A stretch of 64,000 bases of DNA, taken from positions 8,239,685 through 8,303,684 of the forward strand of contig NW_023503374.1 of the NCBI RefSeq assembly GCF_014529535.1, given 5' to 3'. A program made the position numbers and the translations under genes. The notes beneath the pieces are model-generated. The model was not told the origin of the DNA and did no database searches. It saw only the letters and a program-made list of their open reading frames with translations. The number at the start of each line of letters is the position of its first letter. Positions within the stretch are counted from its first letter, which is position 1. This document shows positions 55,450 to 64,000 of this stretch, piece by piece. The DNA comes from Bradysia coprophila. Lineage: Eukaryota; Arthropoda; Insecta; Diptera; Sciaridae.

Positions 55450-56430
55450 TCTAGAAAATAAACAAATCAAATTTTCATCGAATAGAATCCAATTGAAGTT
55501 GTTTAATATCCACACGTTATACTGCCGTGCTAAGCTAAAACACGGTCAGTCGAAAGCTCTGAACTGTTAATTTCAATTTTGCAAAGAAAATACACTAAAC
55601 TGAACTCATCATAAGAATGTATTTTTGGTGGGTTTGGTTTGTTTCTTTCGTTTTATTTTTTGTCGCACACGTATTCCACCACATAGACCTTACGTTTCTT
55701 CAATTCCACACCCACGTGTGAGTGAAACCATACTTTGTACGCCTCTTTTGTTGACAATTAAAACTGTAGAATGCTAACTAATTACAAACTTTAATTGAGT
55801 TGAGTTTAAGTGTAATTATAATTACGTAATAATATCGTAACATTGGCAGTGCTTATGGATTGAATAAGGAGAATTTGATAGTAAATATAACTTCATATTT
55901 TTCCTCGTCTATAAGAGTAATGTTAGCAAACTAGTTTGCGCAATTTCTAACAGACTTTAAAGTCCTTCTTAGATCGTTATTGCGTATAAAGAAACCTACC
56001 AACATTAAGCTTTAATGTGAACATCGAATGAAGTAACTTGAAGAGGGTACCGAATGACGAATATTGTGATGTGAAGTGTGAGGGTGCGGATATTTTAGTG
56101 TGAATATTAAATATTTACTTCTTTGACTTTATAGTACTGGATTCATAGATATTCCCTACGATGAACAAAATAACAATTTCAAATATTTGATAACCAACAT
56201 CTTTTTTAAGCGCGTAAATTTTGCTTTTGAAATCTAACCAAACGTTTTTGTATCAAACTTTTCGTTTCATATAATATAATATGATATAAAGAGTTCAGAC
56301 TGTCTTAAGAAGTCATCAGAAGAAGCAGAAGTTTGTTTATATGTGTTAAGGATGTTCTTTTATTTGATGCATTAGCAGACGAACAGGAACTGAAATTATT
56401 TTTATTTTTAAGTTCTTTCCCATTTAAACG
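55450..56430. other. Gene-free interval
   Basis: AT-rich, no gene. 56025-56090 (CGAATGAAGTAACTTGA, TGTGAAGTGTGAGGG) recurs near 63642-63710. Confidence 0.5.
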
Positions 56431-56433
56431 TTT

Positions 56434-57130
56434 TTAGCCCCGTACGACGTACAAAGGGGCTTATAGGATTACGATGCCGAGTGTAATTGATGGAATTCGA
56501 AGCAGACGGTAAGGGCAAAGTGTTTGCCTATGTTCATAGATGACGAATCTGCAATAAAAATTTTGTCTGTCCGTCTGTCCATCGGTCCGTCACGTCGATA
56601 TCTTGAGTAAATCAAATCCGATTTCAAAAATTTTTCCCTGAAAGATAGTCGAAATAGTGAGGCTAAGTTCGAAGATGGGCATATTTGGGTCGGCCCTTCG
56701 TGAGTTAGGGCCACCTAAGTGATTTAAGGTCTTTTGGTGATACTTATGGCAAAATAATCGATGGAAATGTAAATGACACGGCAAATGATAGGTATTGTCA
56801 ATACCAATCCAGGAAAAAAAAGTTTTTTTAAATCGGGTGAGTGGACCGTGAGTGAGGGCCTTAGAAGTGAAATGCTACTAGGGCCCTATGTGTATTTTAC
56901 ATAGAACTCGAGTAAATTTCATTCGTTTTTCGTTTACGTCGTACGGGGCGCTATGCGCAATTTGTAAGATGTACACATTACATAATAATTTTACTTTAAC
57001 TACATTTACCGGCGCAATAGGCTTACGGTCAAAGTATGGTGACAGACGCACTAGGGTCACGTACGCAATAGATATACGGGTTTGTACGGGGCTCAGTCGC
57101 AGCAAACGCTCCGACTGTTCTGATAGCTCG
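56434..57130 (-). repeat. Family B repetitive element, near full length, inverted
   Basis: Same terminal blocks as family A but diverged: TAGCCCCGTACGACG at 56438, GCAAAGTGTTTGCCTATG, a CGTCCGTC-like remnant in place of the long GGAC array, GGGCCCTATGTG, CGCTATGCGCAA, and the 5' end CAGCAAACGCTCCGACTGTTCTGA at about 57100. It lacks the tandem 145-bp units, giving about 700 bp. Confidence 0.8.
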
Positions 57131-57198
57131 TTTATTCCCCGTCGCCGAATTTTAGAATTTTTCTCATAATTTAACCCCTTTTCATTTAACGGTTGTGC

Positions 57199-57308
57199 AC
57201 GTACCTGTTGTAGACGGTTGATTTTAGGCGCTTCGGATTGTCACCCTCATTTCGTTCGGGCTACAACTCGCAAAATTGCCTAAAATCTACCGTCCACAAC
57301 AGATACGT
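57199..57308. repeat. Hairpin element (ACGTACCTGTTGTAGACGG arms)
   Basis: ACGTACCTGTTGTAGACGG...GATTTTAGGC pairs with GCCTAAAATCTACCGTCCAC...ACGT. A second hairpin, 57384-57447, pairs TTTATCTACC with GGTAGATAAA through AATAATAGCA / TGCTATTATT. Confidence 0.85.
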
Positions 57309-57473
57309 AAATATTCGAAGTTTAAGCCGTTAAAGTACAATCAAATAGGAAATAAAAACTCGAATCCATATCCAGTAATTTACTTTATCTACCTAGGTGA
57401 AATAATAGCAGTGAAAAAGTGCTATTATTTCGCCGTCGGTAGATAAAATAGCGAGGGGTAACTCACTTCTAGA

Positions 57474-57725
57474 TTGAATGGATTAAATGGATTTAATGGA
57501 TTAAATGGATTAAATGGATTTAATGGATTAAATGGAATAAAAATTGGATTAAATGGATTAATTAGAAAAAAACTTCATTTTACCAAATACTGTAAAAGTC
57601 TCAAAAATTGTTGATTTTGATCGAACCACTTACAACAACTCATACTACAATGTTAAAAAGCGAAGAAATCCACTTTTAGTAGTTTTTGATGTAAGGTGGA
57701 TTAAATGGATTAAATGGATTAAATA
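57474..57725 (+). repeat. ATTAAATGG short tandem repeats flanking the retroelement
   Basis: GGATTAAATGGATTAAATGG-type 9-bp repeats at 57474-57560 and 57700-57725, and again at 59419-59440 beyond the retroelement. The outer borders AGCGAGGGGTAACTCACTTC (57450) and GAAGTGCGTCACCCCTCG (59440) are inverted copies. Confidence 0.8.
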
Positions 57726-57777
57726 AATTTAATACCATTTTTAATGATAATTGAATAATTGAATTGAATAATTGAAT

Positions 57778-59275
57778 GCAAAAAAATCGGCCTGAATGTG
57801 AATCCATCAAAATGCGAACTGTTCTTCTGTTCGACACCGGAGGACTCCATAATAGCGAATTTCAACGAAGTAACACCAGGAATAAAAATCATAACTGAAG
57901 ATCTGGAATTACTTGGAGCACCTCTGACAGAAACTGCAACGAAAAGAATCCTGGCGAAAAAGAAAATTGAGTTGTCGACATTGATTGAACGTCTCAGTAA
58001 TTTGAAACATCACGTCGCTTTCTATATCCTGAAACACTGCTTCACGATACCGAAACTAACATACTTACTGAGAACCAGCTGCTGTTTCAATTTTGAAGAA
58101 CATCTTTATGACATGGACAACATGATTAAGCTCGCTTTGGAAAAAAACAATAAATTCTTGCCTAAATAATAAACAGTGGACAATTGCAACTCTTCCAATA
58201 CAAAATGGAGGCCTTGGAATCAGAAAAATCAAAGATATCGCACTACCAGCATTTCTAGCTTCCGTCAATTCGGTGGCCGAACTCGTCAACATGATGTTTC
58301 CACAAATTTCGGATGAGGCGGTTATTGCAAGTTACATGGACAGCTTACACTTGTGGTCTGCGATATATGACAACGAATTGCCAGAAAACAAAACGATCCA
58401 AAAAACATGGGACATCATCTCCATTGAAAAAATCGTAAATTCATTAACGCTATCAACCGAAGAACAAAAAGCACGATACAACGCTTCAATTGCAAAGGAA
58501 TCTAGTGCCTGGTTAACTGTATTACCATCACGACAAATTGGAAGCTTACTCGACAACAATACTTTTCGTATCTCTGTTGCATTACGTTTAGGATGTGATA
58601 TTTGTATACCACACAGGTGCAAATGTGGAGCCCAAGTGAACAAGAATGGAATTCACGGCCTGTCCTGTAAATATAGTGCTGGAAGACACGCCTGTCACAG
58701 CGACATGAACAACATTTTGTGCAGAGGTCTTCGGTCAGCCAATATCCCAGCAAGACTCGAACCGCAAATTTTCAGAGACAGCGGAAAAAGAGCAGATGGC
58801 GTTACATTGGTCCCATGGTACAATGGTAAAATGCTTGTATGGGATGCTACGATAAGAGATACACTCGCACCTTCATACATACATTCATCATCGTTAAGAA
58901 CTGGCAGTGTGGCGCAACGAGGAGCAACAGATAAATGTAATGACTACAAAAAAATTGTTGAAGACAACTACATCTTTTTACCTTTTGCATGTGAAACACT
59001 GGGACCATGGTGCGCGGAGGCTTTGGAGTTCGTTGGAAAGTTGGGAAATATTCTTAAAATGTCAACAGGAGAACCACGATCAAAGCAATACTTGACGCAA
59101 CGCATAAGCCTCGCTATACAAAGGACAAATGCTGCTCGTATCATGGGAACATTTGAATACGATAAGCAATTGGATGAAATTTTTTATATTTTATCAAACG
59201 ACGTTTAATTTTAATTTTATAAACGCTTTTTATGTCAATCAATACGGAATATTTGTTATAATAAAAAAAAAAAAA
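57778..59275 (+). pseudogene. Non-LTR retroelement, 3' half: RT thumb, zinc knuckle, nuclease-like domain, poly(A) tail
   Basis: Begins inside a reverse transcriptase (IGLNVNPSKCELFFCS, LELLGAPLTE), continues through LKHCFTIPKLTYLLRTS, then TIATLPIQNGGLGIRKI, SSAWLTVLPSRQIGSLLDNN, the knuckle CKCGAQVNKNGIHGLSC, and the domain GKRADGVTLVPW...WDATIRDT to a stop at 59208. An A-rich tail (ATAATAAAAAAAAAAAAA) follows at about 59258. The reading frame is broken once: a 7-A run at about 58139-58145 has one base too many, and removing it joins the two frames. The 5' two-thirds are missing. A truncated, nearly identical copy is at 41098-41599 and a diverged one at 61848-62429. Confidence 0.82.
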
Positions 59276-59468
59276 TGATTTTTAACAAAAAAAATTTTCT
59301 TATACCTCACGAGTACTTAAACGAGCTGGGGATCGTGCAAATCTATTTTTCGCAATTACTTTACAAATTTTTCAGGTGGGTAGCCTAATTATTTCGGTAA
59401 AACTAAAAAAATTTTTTTTGGATTAAATGGATTAAATGGAAGTGCGTCACCCCTCGTAAAATAGCGTA

Positions 59469-59575
59469 TTCACCTCTGTCCAAATGTTTATTTAGACACT
59501 TGGGGTTATAACACTCGCCTTCAGCTCATGCAATAACTCCTCAAGTGTATAAATAAACATGTGGACAGAGGTGAA
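59469..59575. repeat. Hairpin element with GCCTTCAGC apex
   Basis: TTCACCTCTGTCCAAATGTT pairs with AACATGTGGACAGAGGTGAA; inner arms ACACTTGGGGTTAT / ATAACTCCTCAAGTGT; apex CTCGCCTTCAGCTC. Confidence 0.9.
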
Positions 59576-59579
59576 TAAT

Positions 59580-60010
59580 CTACTATTAATCAATGTCGAT
59601 GATCTCTGTTAGACAAAAATACGAATCATTATGATTTCATAGAGGTAAAGTACGTCACACCCACATTCAAGAGTTGATTTTTCATTCATTTTTTTGGCAT
59701 TTTGTTCTATTATGTTGAGAGGGGCCTTGCCTAGTTTAATTACTTTGGTGGTAAAGGCAATTAGGGATTGCAAACCGGTTTGCTTCTGTACGGAAAAACC
59801 GAGCTTAAAACTAGTTTTCTCATAGATAATCATATCTATTCGTCATTTTATATAAATTTGGTAATCGAAGTATTTACTTTAATTGTTTATTTTATCGCAG
59901 TTCCGTAAGCAAAATCTAATTCTATTTTGTAAATTTAACGGAACGTTTATACGAGAAGTACAGTTACATTTCACGCTTCACACTGATGAACCGTAGAAAA
60001 TAGTTTATTT
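59580..60010. other. Upstream region of the acyltransferase gene
   Basis: No repeat or gene; TATAAATT at 59851 is a weak promoter candidate. Confidence 0.4.
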
Positions 60011-60014
60011 CAAA

Positions 60015-61565
60015 ATGCGGGTGGTCTTAGGAGCGCTAATTTGGTGTATTTGTTTTCTGTTATTTGGCATTCCGATATTCATATTAGTGCTGGTGAAACT
60101 AGTCATAACTGCAAGGAGTTGCAGGAGTTCTCAAAATATACAGAGTGAAAAACTTGTACCACTAAAGGGAGATGACGGTGCATCAGGCAGTCCTCAATGG
60201 GAAATTCCTTATAACATTGGATTTTGTTTGAGAGTGCAAGGGAACATTAGTGTCAACGAATTTCGTAACCATTTTTCGAGCACGTTTAATCTCAATGGTG
60301 AAAAAGATCCTTACGATAAATTCTTTTCCTATTTTGTGATTCGTGGGGGTTACGTCTTTCGAGCCATTATGAGAGACTGCTTAGATTTATCTAAGACTAT
60401 CGTTGACACTAAACTGGAGGAAGACGAACTATTGGAGAATTTTCTAGTTCGATGGATGCTTATCGGGTATGAAGAGAAGCGATCGAGATGGCAGGTAGCA
60501 ATAATTCCTCTCTCGGAAGATACAACTGCAGTAGCCTTTAAAATGGATCATAATCTCATCGACATGTACTCTTTCATTCACATCCTTGACAAACTTACCG
60601 GCTCGAAGGCGCCTTATCTTGTAAAAGACTTTCGAGAGAATTTTTGCGGCAAGTTTAAGCAGATCATTGAAGGTCCAACACATCTCGGTGCTATGAAAGG
60701 ATTACCTAGAGAGCAGAATCCCTTCCGCTGCATATACCCTGTGTCATCTCCTGAGCGTAAGAAGGAGTGGATGTTTTCTTTCACCAGCATTCCAGTTGAT
60801 GATATGAAGGTGTTAAGGAAATGGAATGGAAGTGTCAGAATGGCTTCTGTCATTTTTACTATACTTGTGGGTGCCTTAAGACGATTTCTAATTGAAGAGG
60901 TGAATGTTAAAGAGCACGAACTGCCATTGGAGATAAAGATGGGCAGTTCATTACCATGGCCTAAGCATAAAGCAATGAATGAAAACCTTCGTGGACCGGA
61001 CAGATTGCAAAATCAATGGTAAATTCATTAAACTTTCTAATACTTATTCATTTGTAAAGTAAAAACGCAAAAAAAAAATTTACACAGGACAGGCGGTTTC
61101 TACACGTTTCCCTTGCGAGAATCAGATCCACTACTTCGTTTGCAGAAAATAGAACAGAAATACGTCTCACTGTTCGACACCGGTATGGACAAATTTTTGA
61201 AACTATCTATAGCTCCAGTAGTTAAATTGATTCCCGTAAGAGTCATGTCGTCATTACTAACATCATCGAATACCACAGATATGGGATCTGCTAATAATCT
61301 TGTCACTGGCATTGGCGCCGATACTTACAATTTATTGGGTTGTCCCGTTGAACGAGTTCATCCGCTTTTGGGCATTCCCGACAATATGCCATATGTTCCG
61401 CTAAGTTGCTTCACATTTTCCCATTCCGGGAGAATGGAAGTGGTGTTGGGTGCCAATCCACAGAGTATATTTCAGAACAAACAGAGATTAGATTTAATTA
61501 CTCAGAAGCTGATGCATGATGAATTGAAAGATCTGTTGTCTTTGACTAAAATCCATGTACAATGA
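60015..61565 (+). CDS. WSD1-like O-acyltransferase (wax ester synthase/diacylglycerol acyltransferase type), membrane anchored
   Basis: Member, as far as I can judge, of the insect WS/DGAT-like family that transfers fatty acyl groups to alcohols or diacylglycerol. Exons 60015-61018 and 61088-61565 (GT-AG, 69-nt intron), 493 residues. An N-terminal hydrophobic segment, residues 4-31 (ALIWCICFLLFGIPIFILVL), should span or anchor in the ER membrane. The family's HHxxxDG motif appears as DHNLIDM at residues 178-184: the second His and the Asp are kept, but the first His and the Gly are replaced. The C-terminal half has GGFYTFPLR, a SANNLVTGIGA block where WSD proteins carry a (S/T)NVPGP-like motif, HPLLGIPDN and FSHSGRMEVVLGANPQSI. 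Start fixed by the membrane segment. AATAAA at 61583 is 17 nt past the stop, followed by a perfect hairpin. Substrate unknown; activity uncertain because of the degenerate motif. Confidence 0.75.
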
Positions 61566-61582
61566 TTTAAGCTATTTATCAA

Positions 61583-61588
61583 AATAAA
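61583..61588 (+). terminator. Poly(A) signal of the acyltransferase gene
   Basis: AATAAA 17 nt after the TGA at 61563-61565. Confidence 0.6.
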
Positions 61589-61614
61589 ATTTATTGAATT
61601 CAGTGTAATTCAGA

Positions 61615-61676
61615 AAACATAATAAAATTTTACTTCGAAACTGATAAGTGTTTCGAAGTAAAATTTTATTATGTTT
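61615..61676. repeat. Perfect 27-bp hairpin just beyond the acyltransferase gene
   Basis: AAACATAATAAAATTTTACT... (61615-61641) is exactly complementary to 61650-61676, with an 8-base loop TGATAAGT. Confidence 0.93.
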
Positions 61677-61847
61677 AATGATGTCGTTGTAACACTTGCG
61701 ATTTCCTCGGAAAACCGAGTCAAAAAAAAAATGTCCGACCATAAAAAGCATAGTAACTATCAATGAATTTCGAAAGTTCGTTTTTTCTTGGGGTAATTGT
61801 AGTCAGCATTCTGATTGGTCTGCGACCGAGCCAGCGATTTTCGCAGA

Positions 61848-62429
61848 TTAGGTCACGTACGATGGAGCAACAGTGTCGCTAACTGTAGCATCCCAAACCA
61901 AATATTTTCCTCGTTCCCAAGGAGTGATGGTTATACCGTCAACGCGCTTACCGTCCAATCTGCTTATTCAAGGCGGTTCAAGCATGCTCGGGAAATCGAT
62001 TTTAGATAAGACATTCAAGGTTATTTTCATGAATCCTACGTGTCTCGGAGTTCTGCCAGCGCTCCTAATACATGATAGACCGTGGTGGCCGTTTTCTTCG
62101 ACAGTTTTTCCACATCGGCAAGTGTATTTTTCGCATACTCTCCCACCCAAACGTATGACAATCCGAATTCGAGCTGTATTGTTGTTCAAAAGTAAGCCCA
62201 ACTCAGACGACGGTATCACTTGCAACCACTTTGACGATTCGTTTTTGGATGATGCAAGTAAGCTCGCTCCATCAGTTTGGTCAGCATTGCTCAAAAATGT
62301 TTCGAAAATTAATTTCATATTCGGGTAATCCCAATTTGTTTGGTTTTCACGTTTTGCTTCTGTGTCTGGTACCAGGCTGGACGGCAGATCATCGATCAAT
62401 TTTTTGATTTCGATGTCAACGATGTCCAA
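61848..62429 (-). pseudogene. Diverged relic of the same retroelement family, nuclease-like region
   Basis: Minus strand: SSKWLQVIPSSELGLLLNNN, CRCGKTVEENGHHGLSCIRS, AGRTPRH, PSMLEPP, then an in-frame TGA (61968-61970) where relatives usually have Gly. The frame continues through [34 protein letters not shown] and a stop at 61848-61850. The nonsense codon looks like a GGA to TGA change. It shares the zinc knuckle and WDAT motif with 57778-59275 but is only distantly similar. Confidence 0.78.
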
Positions 62430-62524
62430 ATTCAGTTGTCCTAATAAAACATTTGATAAATTTTTTGATTGAAAAATTGAAGAAAGCTATGCGGGAATCG
62501 CCAAATCTTCAAGTTTTCTTATGC

Positions 62525-62815
62525 CACATACAAGTAATAGTAGGTTACAGTGTACCCTGCGAAAATGATTCATTACATGGGGGAACAATTTTGAGATACG
62601 AGCAACTCACAAGTGTGTGTTTAAGCGCCAAGGTTTGAAAACTGTTATTTTGACAAGGGTAGAGTTTGCATATCCGAGCCGAAGGCGAGGTATGTAACTA
62701 CCCGCGTCAAAATAACAGTTTTCAAATCGAGGCGCTTAAACATACACGCGTGAGTTGCGAGTTTCAAAATTGTTCCACCATGTAATGAATCATTGCAGCA
62801 GAGTGCACTGTATTC
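62525..62815. repeat. Long hairpin, arms about 120 bp, apex GCCGAAGGCG
   Basis: GTAGGTTACAGTGTACCCTG, TTCATTACATGGGGGAACAA and GTTTGAAAACTGTTATTTTG are followed, after the apex GAGCCGAAGGCGAGG, by their complements in reverse order (CAAAATAACAGTTTTCAAAT, TTGTTCCACCATGTAATGAA, CAGAGTGCACTGTATTC). Confidence 0.9.
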
Positions 62816-62821
62816 TATTTT

Positions 62822-62862
62822 ATTGCTTGCCCATGCGAAAATTGATTCTTACATATCAATTT
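62822..62862. repeat. 40-bp segment with inverted copy at 63592-63633
   Basis: TGCGAAAATTGATTCTTACATATCAATTT-type sequence on the plus strand here and on the minus strand at 63592-63633, bounding about 0.8 kb. Confidence 0.8.
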
Positions 62863-62974
62863 CTATAAATAGCAACAAAAGCTGATTTAAATACAACTAT
62901 CTCCGTAGACAAAATCAACAAAACAAATAGTACACAGCCGAAATCGGCTCATACTTCTTCATAAAAATATCCCG

Positions 62975-63030
62975 AAAATATTGGTATTGGTACAGCAGTA
63001 TTGGTACTGCTGTACCAATACCAATATTTT
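62975..63030. repeat. Perfect 26-bp hairpin with 4-base loop
   Basis: AAAATATTGGTATTGGTACA... at 62975-63000, loop TTGG, exact complement 63005-63030. Confidence 0.95.
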
Positions 63031-63039
63031 CCGTACCGA

Positions 63040-63640
63040 AAGTGATCGAAGTGATCACACCATAGCAGGTGCCATATTGTCATTGAATTGTTATTCCGTT
63101 CCATGATAATACATTCTAGGCAATGATTTTGTTGTTTTTGTTATTTAGACGAAAAATTTTGCAGTGAAGTGAAATGAATTGTATCTAAAATTAATCAATG
63201 TGTGAAGTGTTTTCGAATTGAAGTGAAAAATACGCAACTAAAAGTGCTCGCCATGTGTGTTCATAACAAACATTGAAATTATTGCTAGAACAAATATGGC
63301 TGACGCTTTCAGTTTTGTGATTTTTCTTTTTAAGAATTGAAATTCTTTTGCCACACTGAACTCTCGCCACTGCAAAATAATTGTCCAAAAACACAAAACA
63401 TCAATAATTATTCCCGTTTTCATGTTAGAGAGCATAAAATATTTCAGATGACGCATTCACCTTCATATGGCTGCACCCCACGAAAACTGATTTTACATGA
63501 ATGACTCGAGCACCCCGCGAAAATAGAGATTTCCTGACGAAAGTGTCACGTAAATATCCCTCATGTAATCGACAATTTTCGCAGGGGCCAAATTGATATG
63601 TAAGAATCAATTTTCGCATGGGGCAAGCAATAAAAATATT
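63040..63640. other. Gene-free interval
   Basis: No gene recognised. 63470-63630 contains CGCGAAAATAG / TTTTCGCAGGGG words also found near 48750 and 62560, members of a dispersed repeat. Confidence 0.45.
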
Positions 63641-63721
63641 CGAATGAAGTAACTTGATAGACGAGTGCCGAATGATAATGATGAATACTGTCATGTGAAG
63701 TGTGGGCTCCCGGCCTAAATC

Positions 63722-63845
63722 AGGACGCACAAAATACGGAGCCTCAAAATACGGACAAAAAAATCCAGACGACACAAAATCCGGATGCTTCAAAATCCGG
63801 ACACCCCAAAATCCGGATGCTTCAAAATCTAGCCGAATTTGTAGT
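63722..63845 (+). repeat. CAAAATCCGGAxxxxx short tandem repeat
   Basis: CACAAAATACGGAGCCTCAA, then CAAAATCCGGATGCTT and CAAAATCCGGACACCC alternating in 17-18-bp steps, seven degenerate units. The minus-strand open frame over it is an artefact. 63850-64000 shows nothing. Confidence 0.85.
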
Positions 63846-64000
63846 CCGTATTTTGTAGCCACCAATATTTCTCAGTAGCTCAATCAAGTAAAGTAGGAAT
63901 TTATTGTCTGAAACGATAAAATCTAATTTGAATCAGGTTGGTTTGAGTCCTTAAATCAGGTTGGGTTGATGTTTTTGTGCAAAATAATATTCAAAATGTT

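Noticed and set aside
57798..58169. Separate gene upstream of the 58.3-kb frame
   Set aside because: It is the same retroelement protein; a one-base excess in an A-run splits the frame.
63425..63865. 146-codon minus-strand frame
   Set aside because: Its N-terminal half is the CAAAATCCGGA tandem repeat read backwards; no domain and no good start.

Overview
The window is AT-rich eukaryotic DNA: genes split by short GT-AG introns (most about 55-110 nt), AATAAA poly(A) signals, and a very high density of transposon debris, inverted repeats and minisatellites. The gene families (insulin-degrading enzyme, secreted carboxylesterase, pantothenate kinase with alternative first exons, THAP plus C2H2 zinc-finger proteins, secreted trypsin-like protease, WSD-type acyltransferase) and a Copia-type primer-binding site point to an insect. 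A dipteran, perhaps a fungus-gnat-like lower dipteran, is my best guess; this is inference, and nothing in the sequence proves the species.

Layout. 1-10468 (-): insulin-degrading enzyme, 10 exons, C-terminus off the left edge. Its 7.8-kb eighth intron (503-8269) holds three copies of a repeat family ('family A') with internal 145-bp tandem units, a Tc1/mariner-type MITE cut in two by one of those copies, a dead GIY-YIG retroelement fragment and a small opposite-strand gene (7879-8073). 10.5-21.6 kb: gene-poor, with another family A element, a 50-bp x 7 minisatellite, a 19-bp x 10 minisatellite, foldbacks and a hAT MITE with an 8-bp target duplication. 21657-24432 (+): GPI-type carboxylesterase, convergent with 24650-27161 (-): copper amine oxidase of the microbial/plant-like architecture. 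27.7-28.7 kb: 1-kb foldback. 29999-40128 (+): pantothenate kinase with two alternative first coding exons, its long first intron carrying a 44-bp hAT micro-MITE and a 0.5-kb foldback. 41.1-43.3 kb: 5'-truncated retroelement next to a 1.6-kb nearly perfect palindrome. 43752-46155 and 52261-54828 (+): two paralogous THAP + 14-finger C2H2 genes with matching exon structure. Between them lie a Copia-type TRIM retrotransposon (47755-48726), a nested palindrome and a trypsin-like protease gene with a 4x glycine-rich propeptide repeat and an acidic tail. 55-60 kb: MITEs, a relative of family A ('family B') and a second, longer retroelement copy with a poly(A) tail. 60015-61565 (+): membrane-anchored WSD-like acyltransferase. 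61.8-64 kb: another retroelement relic, hairpins and short tandem repeats.

The protein-coding genes look like unrelated housekeeping, digestive and regulatory genes; I see no operon-like or pathway cluster. What is unusual is the amount of foldback DNA: more than twenty inverted-repeat structures, some nested inside each other, several sharing a common hairpin-apex sequence, and one 1.6-kb palindrome that could make long hairpin RNA. No rRNA, tRNA or CRISPR array was recognised. Exon coordinates were assigned by eye from splice signals, reading frame and remembered family alignments, so single-base errors are possible.
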